Positions 1 to 9,905 of a DNA stretch of 56,609 nucleotides are shown here, in pieces. Source of the stretch: a bacterium (lineage in GTDB: Bacteria; Bacteroidota; Rhodothermia; Rhodothermales; UBA10348). The translations under genes and the position numbers were made by a program. The stretch is from the NCBI GenBank assembly GCA_013204185.1, contig JABMOI010000015.1, positions 1-56,609 on the forward strand, given 5' to 3'. The notes beneath the pieces were generated by a model that saw nothing but the letters and a program-made list of their open reading frames with translations, searched no databases and was not told where the DNA came from. Numbering within the stretch: the stretch's first letter is position 1; every line of letters starts with the position of its first letter.

Positions 1-879
<879 letters not shown>

Positions 880-3444
880 ATGAATCGGGTTTCCGTTATG
901 CTCCGCCGTATCTCCTTTCTGCTCGCACTGGTATTATTAACTTCGTTTTCGGCTCTTGCCCAAGATTTACCCAGTATTGAGGCCAAAACAAAAGGTCTCG
1001 AAAAAATGGAGGGGTTCTATACCATTTATTGGGACGAGGCTGCAGGTAAGGTGTGGTTGGAAATAGACCGTTTTAATGAGGATTTCCTGTACCAAGTATC
1101 CCTCGCGGCCGGTCTTGGATCCAACGATATTGGCTTGGACCGCAATCAGTTAGGGGGAACGTACATCGTTCGTTTTGAGCGCCGAGGGCCCAAGGTCTTT
1201 ATGGTAGTTCCGAACTTGGATTACGTCGCCGTTTCAAAAAATGTAGCGGAACAACAATCTGTGCGCGATGCGTTCGCATCTGGTGTTATGCACGGCTTTA
1301 CCGTGGCTGCCCAGACAGATTCCAATGTGCTTGTCGATGCCACATCGTTCATTGTACGGGATGCACACGGAGCAGCAAACACGCTTAAGAGGTCGAATCA
1401 AGGAGCGTATCGGGTGGACGATTCTCGCTCCGCTCCCTACAAAGAGCGGACAAAAGCTTTTCCAAGAAATACCGAAATGGAGGCCATGCTCACGTTCACG
1501 TCTGACTCCCCCGGAGGTATTGTACGGAGCGTCGCGTCGCTTGCCGAATCGTTCACACTCAGAGAGCGCCATTCATTTATTGCGCTGCCTGAGCCGGGTT
1601 TTGAACCTCGAAAGAACGACCCCCGATCTGGCTATTTCGGACCTAGTTTTGTCGATTACTCCTCTCCGATCGGCTCAGATATGACGGTGCGCTACATTTC
1701 AAGACATCGGTTAGAAAAAATGGACCCTACGGCTGCCGTCTCAGATCCGGTTAAGCCCATTATTTACTACCTCGACAACGGAACGCCAGAACCAGTTCGT
1801 TCAGCTCTGTTGGAAGGCGCTCGCTGGTGGAACGGGGCGTTTGAGGCCGCCGGATACAGAAATGCATTTCAAGTTGAAGTTCTGCCGGACGGCGCCGACC
1901 CGCTCGACGTTCGCTACAACATTATAAACTGGGTCCATCGCTCCACACGAGGCTGGAGTTACGGTTCTTCCATTACAGATCCACGAACCGGTGAAATTCT
2001 CAAAGGACATGTGCTTTTAGGGTCCCTTCGAGTGAGACAAGATTATTTAATTGCTCAAGGACTGCTCAATATGTTTGACCCCTCGTTCACTGGAGGCGAT
2101 GAAAACGACCCGATGCTCAACATGGCCCTTGCTCGAATCCGCCAGCTCTCGGCACACGAGGTAGGCCATACGCTGGGACTTCAGCACAATTTTGCTGCAT
2201 CTGTAAACGACCGTGCTTCGGTTATGGATTACCCAGCTCCGCTAGCCAAAATGGATCCAAACAATCGGATTTTGCTTCACGACGCGTACGACACGGGCAT
2301 TGGCGAATGGGATAAAATCACCATCAAATATGGATACTCTGATTTCCCAGAAGGCACCGACGAACAGGCCGCGCTGAATACGATTGTGGACGAATACGTT
2401 GAGCAAGGATGGAAATACATTACCGATAACGACGCGCGCGACGAGGGTGGTTCTCACCCCCTTGCCCACCTTTGGGATAATGGAGCCAACGCGGTCGATG
2501 GGCTCAAGTTGGATATGGAGGTTCGCGCCGTTGCTCTGGGCCGCTTTGGCGTGAGCAATTTGCAACACGGACAGCCTATGGCCGCGTTGGAAGAAGTCCT
2601 CGTTCCGCTTTATCTGCGACATCGATATCAAGTAGAAGCGGTCTCCAAATTGATTGGTGGAGTTAACTACGCGTATAATGTTCGCGGAGACACTCAAGAA
2701 TTACCAACACCCGTATCTGCAGGCACGCAGCGCTCGGCTATAAATAGCTTGTTGTCAGTTGTTACACCTGGGGCATTAGCCCTGCCAGAGCATATTGCTA
2801 CTCAAATTCCACCTCGTCCTCCAGGGTACGGACCGCATCGCGAACTTTTCTCTGGGCACACCGGCCCGGTGTTTGACCCATATGCCCCGGCAGCGGTTGT
2901 GGCACAACAGGTGTTTGGCTTGTTGCTACATCCAGCCAGGACGGCTCGACTTACCTACCAGTCGGATTTCGATAAAGCACTGCCTGATTTTCTGAGTGTC
3001 CTAGTTATGTTTACACAACAAGTATGGCTCGCTGATATCCCCTCAGACCCCTACTTGGCCGAATTGCAACGCCTGACTCAGCAAGTTTGGGTTGATGCAC
3101 TCCTTTCAGCCGCAGCGTCTCCGGCTCAGTCCCCAGCGGCCCAATCGCGTATCCTGTTTCATTTGAGGGACCTGCACGAATGGCTCACCGAAAACGCCGA
3201 CCGTTCCGACGACGAAACCCGCGCCCACCGGTTTGCCGTTCTTGACGAAATTGATCGCTATATTTTCCGTCCGTACCAGGTCACCGAGCGCCCCGTCCCT
3301 GTAACCACGCCGCCTGGTTCTCCGATTGGCTCCATGATGGCCACAGATGCCCCCGCTTGGGCTATTCGCTCCGCAGAACGCGAGGCGTGGCTCAACGAAT
3401 GGATGGACGCAACGAACCTCTGCACATTTGAGCCTATCTTTTGA
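880..3444 (+). CDS. Secreted zinc-dependent metalloprotease (DUF5117/DUF4953 type)
   Basis: An 854-residue exported protein. A signal peptide is visible at residues 1-28 (hydrophobic run ending SALAQ). The motif HEVGHTLGLQH at about residues 426-436 is the extended zinc-binding site of metzincins (HExxHxxGxxH), and a Met-turn-like SVMDY follows about ten residues later. The arrangement (large N-terminal domain, central metzincin core, long C-terminal tail) matches the Bacteroidota zinc-dependent metalloprotease family annotated with DUF5117, DUF5118 and DUF4953 (met-zincin) domains. Action in the periplasm or outside the cell is inferred. A second ATG six codons in (898) would still give a full signal peptide. 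It stands alone and ends in a hairpin shared with the convergent receptor gene. The substrate is unknown. Confidence 0.88.
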   Translation: MNRVSVMLRRISFLLALVLLTSFSALAQDLPSIEAKTKGLEKMEGFYTIYWDEAAGKVWLEIDRFNEDFLYQVSLAAGLGSNDIGLDRNQLGGTYIVRFERRGPKVFMVVPNLDYVAVSKNVAEQQSVRDAFASGVMHGFTVAAQTDSNVLVDATSFIVRDAHGAANTLKRSNQGAYRVDDSRSAPYKERTKAFPRNTEMEAMLTFTSDSPGGIVRSVASLAESFTLRERHSFIALPEPGFEPRKNDPRSGYFGPSFVDYSSPIGSDMTVRYISRHRLEKMDPTAAVSDPVKPIIYYLDNGTPEPVRSALLEGARWWNGAFEAAGYRNAFQVEVLPDGADPLDVRYNIINWVHRSTRGWSYGSSITDPRTGEILKGHVLLGSLRVRQDYLIAQGLLNMFDPSFTGGDENDPMLNMALARIRQLSAHEVGHTLGLQHNFAASVNDRASVMDYPAPLAKMDPNNRILLHDAYDTGIGEWDKITIKYGYSDFPEGTDEQAALNTIVDEYVEQGWKYITDNDARDEGGSHPLAHLWDNGANAVDGLKLDMEVRAVALGRFGVSNLQHGQPMAALEEVLVPLYLRHRYQVEAVSKLIGGVNYAYNVRGDTQELPTPVSAGTQRSAINSLLSVVTPGALALPEHIATQIPPRPPGYGPHRELFSGHTGPVFDPYAPAAVVAQQVFGLLLHPARTARLTYQSDFDKALPDFLSVLVMFTQQVWLADIPSDPYLAELQRLTQQVWVDALLSAAASPAQSPAAQSRILFHLRDLHEWLTENADRSDDETRAHRFAVLDEIDRYIFRPYQVTERPVPVTTPPGSPIGSMMATDAPAWAIRSAEREAWLNEWMDATNLCTFEPIF

Positions 3445-3475
3445 TTTTATCGTTCTAATTTGGGCGTTTTGAAAT

Positions 3476-3513
3476 AAGCGGGGGGATTGAACATGCGTTC
3501 AATCCCCCCGCTT
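3476..3513. terminator. Perfect 16-bp hairpin between convergent genes
   Basis: The arms at 3476-3491 and 3498-3513 are exact inverted repeats (AAGCGGGGGGATTGAA and its complement) around a 6-base loop. The hairpin lies between two convergent genes, so it probably terminates transcription from both sides. No clear T-tract follows on either strand. Confidence 0.75.
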
Positions 3514-3557
3514 CGTTGCCAGAGCCCACCACCGCTCCAACAAAATCTAAGTCCAGC

Positions 3558-6077
3558 TTATCCGATTCCTACGTCTTCAAATCCAGATCCGCCTTCCTGG
3601 TTGGAGCGGTTTGGAGCTCTTTTTGGCGGCTTCCCAAAATTGTATTGAAACGTGAGGCTGGCGGAACGCGACTCCCACTTCCGATTTCCGAGTTGGTAGA
3701 ATGAGGCTTGATCCAATTCGAATTGGAAGCCCATTTTGTCCAACGGGTCGTTCATTCTGAGCGTGAGAGAGCCTTTTCCTTTTAGCACTTTCTGACGCAC
3801 AGAAATATTGGCAACAGAGAAGGAGGATATTTTCCCCTGTGCTACGTCAATGGGGGCGCGGTAGAAGTAAAACAACTGCACATCCGTTTTGTCAGTTACT
3901 TTCCAGGTTGCACTCGCCCGCGAGGACCAAGAAACCGCATCGTTCGCCAGGCTTGCATCTACACTTGCGCCGTCCGTAACAATACGGTAGGCATTAAAGC
4001 TGGCAAATCCACTTAGTTTTGAGCCCAACCGCATCGATCCAATCATTTCTGCTCCAAAAGATTCGCTCTTGTCAAAGTTGCGAAATGTCAAGGTTGAGAT
4101 GCCTGTTGAGCTATCCAGCGTCTTGAATCGTTCAATCTGATTCACAGTTCGGCGGTAGTAGGGCGTGACAGAAATTGAACCTTTCTGAGTAAACTGCTGA
4201 TACGCCATCTCAAAGGAGTGAACGTATTCTGGCTCAAGAAGTGGGTTACCGATCTGCAGATTCAGCGGGTCGGAGAACGTCGTAAACGGATTGAGCTGGC
4301 TGGTTCTAGGTCTACTTACCCGCTTGCTGTAGCTCAATTTCACCTGTTTGGTCTGAGCTAAATTGTAGTTCACAAAAGCACTTGGAAACAGGCTGGTATA
4401 GCTGTTGTCGAAGGACTCGCTGGTTGTTCTCAAGTCAAAGGTCGTGTTGGCTTGCTCTGCCCGAAGTCCTGCTTGTACTTCCATCTTACCGACCTTCGTG
4501 CTTACGATACCGTAGCCCGCAAATACGTTTTCTGCGTAATCAAATCGGTTGCTAAGCCCCATGTCTTCAGCAAAATTGCCAGCTGTTGCATCGAAGAAAG
4601 ACGCATCAAACCGATTGTCCATGGAGCGGAACGTTCCTTTAGCACCCGCTTCGACTTTGACTGAACCGAGCGTACGAATCCAGTCTGTTTGACCTGAAAC
4701 CTCTGTTTCACGATTGTCTAGCTCATTGATGGTCTGTTCAATTAAATCGAGAGCAGACGCTCCGTCAAGGGAAAGCAACTGCTCGGAAAGCTCATCCGTA
4801 TTCCCACCATTTGATCTATTGAACCGGATTTCGCCCGTCGTTTCGTTTTTCGATGAGTCTAGGATTCGTCTAAATGATGTGGAAAAATCCATCGAATAGC
4901 CGTCTGAAGCGACCATGCTCTGGCGAGAAGATCTACTTGTAAGGTCGCGAAGCGCGTCGAGCTGGGCATAAGCATTTGTCGACTCATTGTCTCCTTGCCT
5001 GTTGCTCACAAGAGCCGATCCAGAAAGCTCCGTTTTGTCTGAGATGCTATAGTCGGAGCTCAAACTGAACAGATGCGAAGTACCCGTGCGTAAGCCGAAG
5101 TTATCCTGCTCAATGAACGTGCGTGGGTCTAAATATCTGTTTTCCCTGAGGTTGAACCCATCGCTGTTCCGGTCGTCGCTTCTAAACCCATAGGTGCTGA
5201 AGAGCTTTAGGGCTCCTTTTTGAATGTTATAACTTCCAGATGCGTTGTAGCCGCCGTCGGAACCGCCACCTAGCGTAATTCCTCCACTCGAGCCCATTTC
5301 AGCTTCTTTCTTAAGCACGATATTAATCGCACCAGCTTGGCCATCCGGATCGTATTTCGCGGACGGGTTAGGAATCACTTCAACCCGGTCGATGGAGCTG
5401 GCTGGGAGTTGCTGCAAAAAGGAGGTTAGAAAATCGCCTTTAAGCGGCGACGGCTTTCCGTTGATTAATACAGAAATATTCTGATTGCCCCTCAGACTGA
5501 CATTCCCATCAATATCGACTTCAACCGAAGGAATATTTTGCAATACATCGGTCGCTGACCCACCAGCAGAGCTAATCTGGTTTTTGGTGTTGTACACCGT
5601 GCGATCTATTTCAAAAGCAACTTCCGCGCGTTCTGCAGTCACTTCTACTCCTTCCATTTCCGCTGAATCAAAAGCCAAAGAAACGGTCCCAAGGTCCACA
5701 ATTCTATTCGCCTCGGAGATCACAAAAACCGGGGTTTCAAACGGTTGATAACCCACAAAACTGACGACAGCGAAGTACCGCCCGATGGGCAAGCGCTCAA
5801 TTAAAAAGCGTCCGTCCGAATCACTTATGGCTCCCGTGACTAGTGTTGAATCCGAAGCTGACCTCACTCCGATGGTCGCTGAAAACAGAGCGTTTCCCGA
5901 TTCTTTCTCGAGAATCACACCGCTAATTTGTCCAATAACGGACTGCCGTGTTTCGGTAGCAGATGGACCGCTTGCCACAGTCGATTGAGCGAAAGCGGCA
6001 TTCCCCAAGAGCGTTCCCAGTACTAGGAAGGCTAAAAAGGCTGCACTTTTCTTTAGGATTGGAATAATGTTTGACAT
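3558..6077 (-). CDS. TonB-dependent receptor / outer-membrane beta-barrel family protein
   Basis: An 839-residue outer-membrane protein. The ATG at 6077 (MSNIIPILKK) is preferred because it places a signal peptide ending NAAFAQ directly at the N-terminus; reading from 6143 adds 22 residues unlike a signal. A carboxypeptidase regulatory-like domain follows (about residues 45-125, GVILEKESGNALFSATI), then a TonB plug with SSAGGSATDVLQNIPSVEVD and the VLINGKPSPL segment, then a long beta-barrel. This is the family annotated in Bacteroidota as outer membrane beta-barrel protein (OMP_b-brl_3). The tail after the last strand (FQYNFGKPPKRAP...) is unusually long and polar. The gene follows thiL by 208 bases, and that gap carries four phased direct repeats, suggesting its own regulated promoter. 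The substrate is unknown. Confidence 0.9.
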   Translation of the reverse strand: MSNIIPILKKSAAFLAFLVLGTLLGNAAFAQSTVASGPSATETRQSVIGQISGVILEKESGNALFSATIGVRSASDSTLVTGAISDSDGRFLIERLPIGRYFAVVSFVGYQPFETPVFVISEANRIVDLGTVSLAFDSAEMEGVEVTAERAEVAFEIDRTVYNTKNQISSAGGSATDVLQNIPSVEVDIDGNVSLRGNQNISVLINGKPSPLKGDFLTSFLQQLPASSIDRVEVIPNPSAKYDPDGQAGAINIVLKKEAEMGSSGGITLGGGSDGGYNASGSYNIQKGALKLFSTYGFRSDDRNSDGFNLRENRYLDPRTFIEQDNFGLRTGTSHLFSLSSDYSISDKTELSGSALVSNRQGDNESTNAYAQLDALRDLTSRSSRQSMVASDGYSMDFSTSFRRILDSSKNETTGEIRFNRSNGGNTDELSEQLLSLDGASALDLIEQTINELDNRETEVSGQTDWIRTLGSVKVEAGAKGTFRSMDNRFDASFFDATAGNFAEDMGLSNRFDYAENVFAGYGIVSTKVGKMEVQAGLRAEQANTTFDLRTTSESFDNSYTSLFPSAFVNYNLAQTKQVKLSYSKRVSRPRTSQLNPFTTFSDPLNLQIGNPLLEPEYVHSFEMAYQQFTQKGSISVTPYYRRTVNQIERFKTLDSSTGISTLTFRNFDKSESFGAEMIGSMRLGSKLSGFASFNAYRIVTDGASVDASLANDAVSWSSRASATWKVTDKTDVQLFYFYRAPIDVAQGKISSFSVANISVRQKVLKGKGSLTLRMNDPLDKMGFQFELDQASFYQLGNRKWESRSASLTFQYNFGKPPKRAPNRSNQEGGSGFEDVGIG

Positions 6078-6160
6078 GTCAAGTTTTTCTGGCCGCACGA
6101 ATGCGTTGGTGGGGTGTTTACAATAAGTGTAAAAATCCACCACAGCGGAACGTCATCCGA

Positions 6161-6240
6161 TCTCTTTGCGACAAGAGGCGACCACTTGCGACAAAAGGCT
6201 ATTTGTGTCGACAAACGGCTACAGAAAACAACAAGCGGCA
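6161..6240. promoter_or_regulatory. Four direct repeats at exact 20-bp period upstream of the receptor gene
   Basis: Aligning 6161-6180, 6181-6200, 6201-6220 and 6221-6240 places the core TTGCGACAAAAGGC (variants TTGCGACAAGAGGC, TGTCGACAAACGGC, AAACAACAAGCGGC) at the same offset in every unit. The repeats lie 84-163 bases upstream of the receptor ATG at 6077. Spacing of two helical turns suggests an array of operator sites for a regulator binding one face of the DNA. LytTR-type regulators bind direct repeats about 20-22 bp apart, so they are one candidate (inference). Confidence 0.65.
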
Positions 6241-6285
6241 CAGCTAAGCCGGCCCCTCCGATCCACAAAAAAGACTCAACGAGAG

Positions 6286-7383
6286 CTATTTTGCTCCGTT
6301 TTTGGAAGGCGGTAGGTCGAAGTCATCGGGGTTCACTTCGTTCGGGTCAAAATGCTGATACCCTGCAGGATGCAGTGGCAACAGTCCTGTTTCCGGGCTG
6401 TAGGCTCTAACGCCCCGAGCTGCTTCTTCGATGTTTCCGATCACCGAAACGCCTTCGAGCGCGTCCACTTTTGAGACCTCAGATGGGTCTACGGTAAAGA
6501 GCAATTCGTAATCTTCGCCGCCGAACAGGGCATAGGCGTCGATATCGTCCATGAATTGATCGGCCACCAACCGGGTTTCCGGATCGAATGGCAGAGCTGG
6601 AATCCGCACGGTGGCTCCTACCCCGCTTCGAATGGCAATATGGTGGACTTCTGACGCAATACCGTCTGAGATATCGATCATCGAAGTTGGGCGGATACCT
6701 GCCTTTTTAAACGCCTCAATCATGTCGAGGCGCGCATTCGGGCGCAGTTGGCGCTGAATCACGTATTGGAGCGCTTCCAAATCAGGTTCGTAGTCTTCGC
6801 CCAAGTCTTTCAGGGCTTGACGCTGGTCTAAGAGCACTTTTAGGCCTGCATAAGCTCCACCCACATCGCCGGTAACGCAAAGAAAGTCGCCGACGTTTGC
6901 CCCTCTTCTGAACACCACATCTCGCTCTGCCACTTCCCCAACCACAGTAATCGAAATGTAGAGAGCATGAGCCGTTGTGGTATCGCCTCCTACCAATTCC
7001 ATCCCGTACTTCTTGCAGGCCATCTTTATGCCGTCGTAGAGACCGTCCAGCATTTCAACCGACATATTCCGCGGAATACCCAGCGCAATAGTGGCATAAA
7101 GCGGCTTTGCATTCATGGCCACCACGTCGCTCACATTGACCGATATGGACTTAAACCCCAGAAACGACATTGGGATAAAGGTGCGATCAAAGTGAACGCC
7201 CTCTATGAGCGCGTCGGTCGTGATCACATGCAGGGTGCCTTCGCTAACTTTGTAAACGGCCGCATCGTCTCCAATGCCCTCGATCAGGCCTGAAGACCTA
7301 GGCAAATCGACCAAACGGTCGGACATGCGCTGAATAATGCCGAACTCCCCAAGAGTTGAAACCGGTGTAAAATGCTCGCTCAT
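6286..7383 (-). CDS. thiL: Thiamine-monophosphate kinase
   Basis: This 365-residue enzyme phosphorylates thiamine monophosphate to the cofactor thiamine diphosphate in the cytoplasm, the last step of thiamine biosynthesis. GIGDDAAVY (about residues 36-44) and the TTDALIEGVHFD segment (about 55-66) are the Mg-ATP binding signatures of the PurM/ThiL/SelD superfamily, and FGGEDYELLFT near residue 285 is the conserved C-terminal ThiL motif. The length is slightly above the usual 320-350. It is in the minus-strand run with anmK and the GyrI-like gene; no other thiamine gene is nearby, so it seems to be an isolated pathway gene. Confidence 0.95.
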   Translation of the reverse strand: MSEHFTPVSTLGEFGIIQRMSDRLVDLPRSSGLIEGIGDDAAVYKVSEGTLHVITTDALIEGVHFDRTFIPMSFLGFKSISVNVSDVVAMNAKPLYATIALGIPRNMSVEMLDGLYDGIKMACKKYGMELVGGDTTTAHALYISITVVGEVAERDVVFRRGANVGDFLCVTGDVGGAYAGLKVLLDQRQALKDLGEDYEPDLEALQYVIQRQLRPNARLDMIEAFKKAGIRPTSMIDISDGIASEVHHIAIRSGVGATVRIPALPFDPETRLVADQFMDDIDAYALFGGEDYELLFTVDPSEVSKVDALEGVSVIGNIEEAARGVRAYSPETGLLPLHPAGYQHFDPNEVNPDDFDLPPSKNGAK

Positions 7384-7430
7384 AATGATTGATTCGTTTC
7401 CGTGTGTGCGAAAGCTAACGCCTTTACCTG

Positions 7431-7904
7431 CTAAATAAAGATGCCGTAGTCAAACTCCCCGTCTGTACGACGGGGATCAAAAGAGGCCTCGAAGCGACTC
7501 AATTCCAGATTTTCTGAAATCGATTCCCCTGAAGCCGGTACCCATTCATTTAAAACTTTATAGGCCGTCTGGCCCGAAGAGGCGGGAGAACCCTTGTGCC
7601 GAAAATATGCAATCTTTCGATTCGAAAAGTCCAACCGCACGAACATCTCGGGTACGCTTTCAAGTTGGTCCACTTGAATCATGGCGTAGTAAAAGGCTGT
7701 CTCTGATCTCGTAGTAAAATCCCCAGAAATGACGACGTAACGCTCGGTGCCCACGCGCCCTGGAATCTGATCCCAAACTGCCCGCAATTGCTTCCAAAGG
7801 CCCGGAATGCCAGACAAATCGTTTGGCTGTTTCGAATTATGCCTCATCTCAAGTCGAAGTCCAACTAGTTGAAACGAGTCGGGTTGAGTGATAGTGGGCG
7901 TCAT
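7431..7904 (-). CDS. GyrI-like effector-binding domain protein
   Basis: A 157-residue stand-alone GyrI-like (AraC-type effector-binding) domain. The pattern of a QLVGLRLEMRHN opening strand, IPGLWKQL helix, YVVISGDF strand, YYAMIQVDQLESVPEMFVRLDF region and the late AYFRHKG segment fits the SOUL/GyrI small-molecule-binding fold. No DNA-binding domain is attached. Such stand-alone domains bind hydrophobic ligands or act as regulators or hydrolases in other bacteria; its own ligand cannot be read from sequence. It lies between anmK and thiL on the same strand with short gaps. Confidence 0.75.
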   Translation of the reverse strand: MTPTITQPDSFQLVGLRLEMRHNSKQPNDLSGIPGLWKQLRAVWDQIPGRVGTERYVVISGDFTTRSETAFYYAMIQVDQLESVPEMFVRLDFSNRKIAYFRHKGSPASSGQTAYKVLNEWVPASGESISENLELSRFEASFDPRRTDGEFDYGIFI

Positions 7905-7973
7905 TGTTTGCGTTGCTTGGGAGATCAGGCAGTAATCAAAATGAATGGGGGTGCTGAACGCTATGGGCCAAGC

Positions 7974-9227
7974 TTATTTCCCCGGCATGCAGATCTTTCC
8001 TGAAAATGCACAGCCACGCGCGCCCGTAACCGACGGCATTCCCGTTGCCACGCCGCCCATCGCTTCATGCGCTAAAACGGCAAAACAGAGGGCCTCTTTG
8101 GCGTCCGAATCGAATCCGTGTTGCGTGGCTGAATCGACATGGGCGTGCGGTAAGCCGAGGGCCAACCCGTTCATGAGGGTTTCGTTGTGACTTCCGCCTC
8201 CCGAAACAATCACGCGATCAACTGGGAATTCGACAAACTTGCTTAACGCGTCCAGAATTGACTGAACGGTAAAAGCGGTAGCCGTGGCCACGACGTCTTG
8301 GTCAGACAAGCCTTTTTCGCGCCCCTGAGCAACCATTTGCTGAACAAACGCAGCGTTAAAGAGCTCGCGGCCCGTCGATTTAGGAGGCGGTAATTCAAAA
8401 TAGGGATGCTGCAACCACTGCTTCAGCAGAGAGTCGTTTACAACGCCCGAGGCTGCAAAAGCCCCATTCTTATCGTACCAAGCTCCGGTAAACTGCTGCA
8501 TCAATCCATCAATCAGCATATTTGCAGGTCCGGTGTCGAATGCTACAACATCAGTACGCTTACAACCGGCTGTTAGGGCCGAGATATTGGCGATACCGCC
8601 TAAGTTCAATAACACTCGGTTTTCATCGGGGGACGAAAATACCGCCCAGTCTACGTAGGGCACCAACGGAGCGCCTTGCCCGCCGAGAGCCATATCGCCC
8701 ATTCTAAAATCGCCAACAACCGGGATGCCTATGAGATGGGCCAGTGTGGCCGGATCGCCAATCTGCAAGGTGGCTGCTGGTAGCTTCGCGGGAGAAGGAT
8801 CGTGATACATGGTTTGGCCGTGACTCCCCACTAACCCGATGTCTTCCAACGATATAGCGAAACGAGAGCACGTTTTTTTGATCGCAGCCGCATACACGTA
8901 AGCGAGCTCGACGTTGAGTTTGCAGAGTTCAGCGACCGAAGACGTCTCCGGAATCGAATTGCGAAGGATGCGTTGCTTGAGGTCTTCGTCGTAGGGCTGA
9001 GAGGCAAAAGCTCGAGTCTTTATGGACAGCCTTGTCCCACTTCCTTTGATCTCGGCAATAGCAACATCCACCCCATCTAGGCTTGTTCCGGACATTAGGC
9101 CAACGACGAACCGTTTTGAATGAGACAAGAGCTCACTACCGGCGGCGGCGCCCAGTCCGGCGCCCAGTCCGACGCCCTTTCCAGCCCCAAAAGAGCTCAT
9201 CCCTGAAGCTAGGTCAGTTCTTTGCAC
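7974..9227 (-). CDS. anmK: Anhydro-N-acetylmuramic acid kinase
   Basis: AnmK phosphorylates and opens 1,6-anhydro-MurNAc released from peptidoglycan turnover, giving MurNAc-6-phosphate for recycling. The start signature GLMSGTSLDGVDVAI, the LVGSHGQTMYHDP segment, the LNLGGIANIS phosphate-binding motif and FDTGPANMLID are all present. The frame opens with a GTG at 9227 that overlaps the stop of the upstream TPR gene and has a GAGGA sequence about ten bases ahead. This start adds about 42 residues before the kinase domain, including a Gly/Ala-rich stretch encoded by a 12-bp tandem repeat. Later starts at 9200 (ATG) or 9128 (TTG) are possible. Function is secure; the exact N-terminus is not. Confidence 0.93.
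   Translation of the reverse strand: MQRTDLASGMSSFGAGKGVGLGAGLGAAAGSELLSHSKRFVVGLMSGTSLDGVDVAIAEIKGSGTRLSIKTRAFASQPYDEDLKQRILRNSIPETSSVAELCKLNVELAYVYAAAIKKTCSRFAISLEDIGLVGSHGQTMYHDPSPAKLPAATLQIGDPATLAHLIGIPVVGDFRMGDMALGGQGAPLVPYVDWAVFSSPDENRVLLNLGGIANISALTAGCKRTDVVAFDTGPANMLIDGLMQQFTGAWYDKNGAFAASGVVNDSLLKQWLQHPYFELPPPKSTGRELFNAAFVQQMVAQGREKGLSDQDVVATATAFTVQSILDALSKFVEFPVDRVIVSGGGSHNETLMNGLALGLPHAHVDSATQHGFDSDAKEALCFAVLAHEAMGGVATGMPSVTGARGCAFSGKICMPGK
9147..9177 (-). repeat. 12-bp tandem repeat inside the 5' end of anmK
   Basis: GGCGCCCAGTCC occurs twice in tandem (9147-9158, 9159-9170) with a partial third copy (GACGCCC, 9171-9177). On the coding strand it encodes the repeated Gly-(Leu/Val)-Gly-Ala stretch in the N-terminal extension of AnmK, suggesting slippage expansion of a dispensable leader. 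Confidence 0.7.
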
Positions 9228-9897
9228 TGCTTTTTTTCCTCAACTCCTGCGCTTTTTGTAAAAACTCAGCGGCCTTGTCAGGGCGCTGCACAGCCAATTT
9301 GTCGTAGACAACTGCTGCTTCCTCAAAAAACTTTTGATTGGCGTAAATGCGTGCCAATGTTTCGGAAACGACATCGTCAATTTCCGTTTCCAATTCCCCT
9401 TGCGGAATCATCTCAATATTTGGATCGGGGACGATTCGGGCTGTTTCGAGCTCGCTAATTAGTTTGTCGAGATCCTGATACTCCGGCGAGGAAGGCTCGG
9501 CGTGTGCAGGTTGGTGCTGCTCGATGGGCGCAGTCTCCGGCTTGGAGGGACTCTCTGGTTCAGGTGCGGGCGCAACCGCTGCTTCCCACGACTCAGGATC
9601 TGCAAGTTCAACCGGTGCAAAGCCCGGGCTCTGCGGACTCGCGAACATTCTTCTAGTCACAGCGCGGCGCAGTCCTTTCTCAATGACAGGATTTCCAGGG
9701 CACAAAAATGCCGCCCGTTTCCAGTACTGATAGGCTAATTCTATATCGCGGTTTGCGTCGTGCAACTTGGCCAGCAACACCGTTGCACTCAAGTGATTCG
9801 GAATGACCTGCAGCAAATCACTCAGGAGAGCACGCGCCTCCTCAGAATTGTCTGCTTCAATCAACGAAGCGATTTGAGTGATATCAAGCACCGACAT
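9214..9897 (-). CDS. Tetratricopeptide-repeat protein
   Basis: A 227-residue protein with TPR-like helical pairs at both ends (ALLSDLLQVIPNHLSATVLL at the N-terminus; FFEEAAVVYDKLAVQRPDKA near the C-terminus), joined by a Pro/Glu-rich linker (about residues 100-150). The ATG at 9897 is chosen over an upstream TTG at 9912, which would overlap the lptE-like gene. It follows that gene by 8 bases, so the two are co-transcribed. A TPR gene after lptE is common in Bacteroidota, usually near secG, but no secG is visible here. It probably acts as a scaffold; partners are unknown. Confidence 0.75.
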   Translation of the reverse strand: MSVLDITQIASLIEADNSEEARALLSDLLQVIPNHLSATVLLAKLHDANRDIELAYQYWKRAAFLCPGNPVIEKGLRRAVTRRMFASPQSPGFAPVELADPESWEAAVAPAPEPESPSKPETAPIEQHQPAHAEPSSPEYQDLDKLISELETARIVPDPNIEMIPQGELETEIDDVVSETLARIYANQKFFEEAAVVYDKLAVQRPDKAAEFLQKAQELRKKSSAKN

Positions 9898-9905
9898 AGT
9901 GTGGC

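Noticed and set aside
3516-3704. A 62-residue plus-strand reading frame
   Set aside because: It lies antisense to the end of the receptor gene, has no family features and follows the terminator hairpin.
6161-6240. The 20-bp repeats as a CRISPR array
   Set aside because: The period leaves no room for spacers, the copies are only partly conserved, and no cas genes are present.
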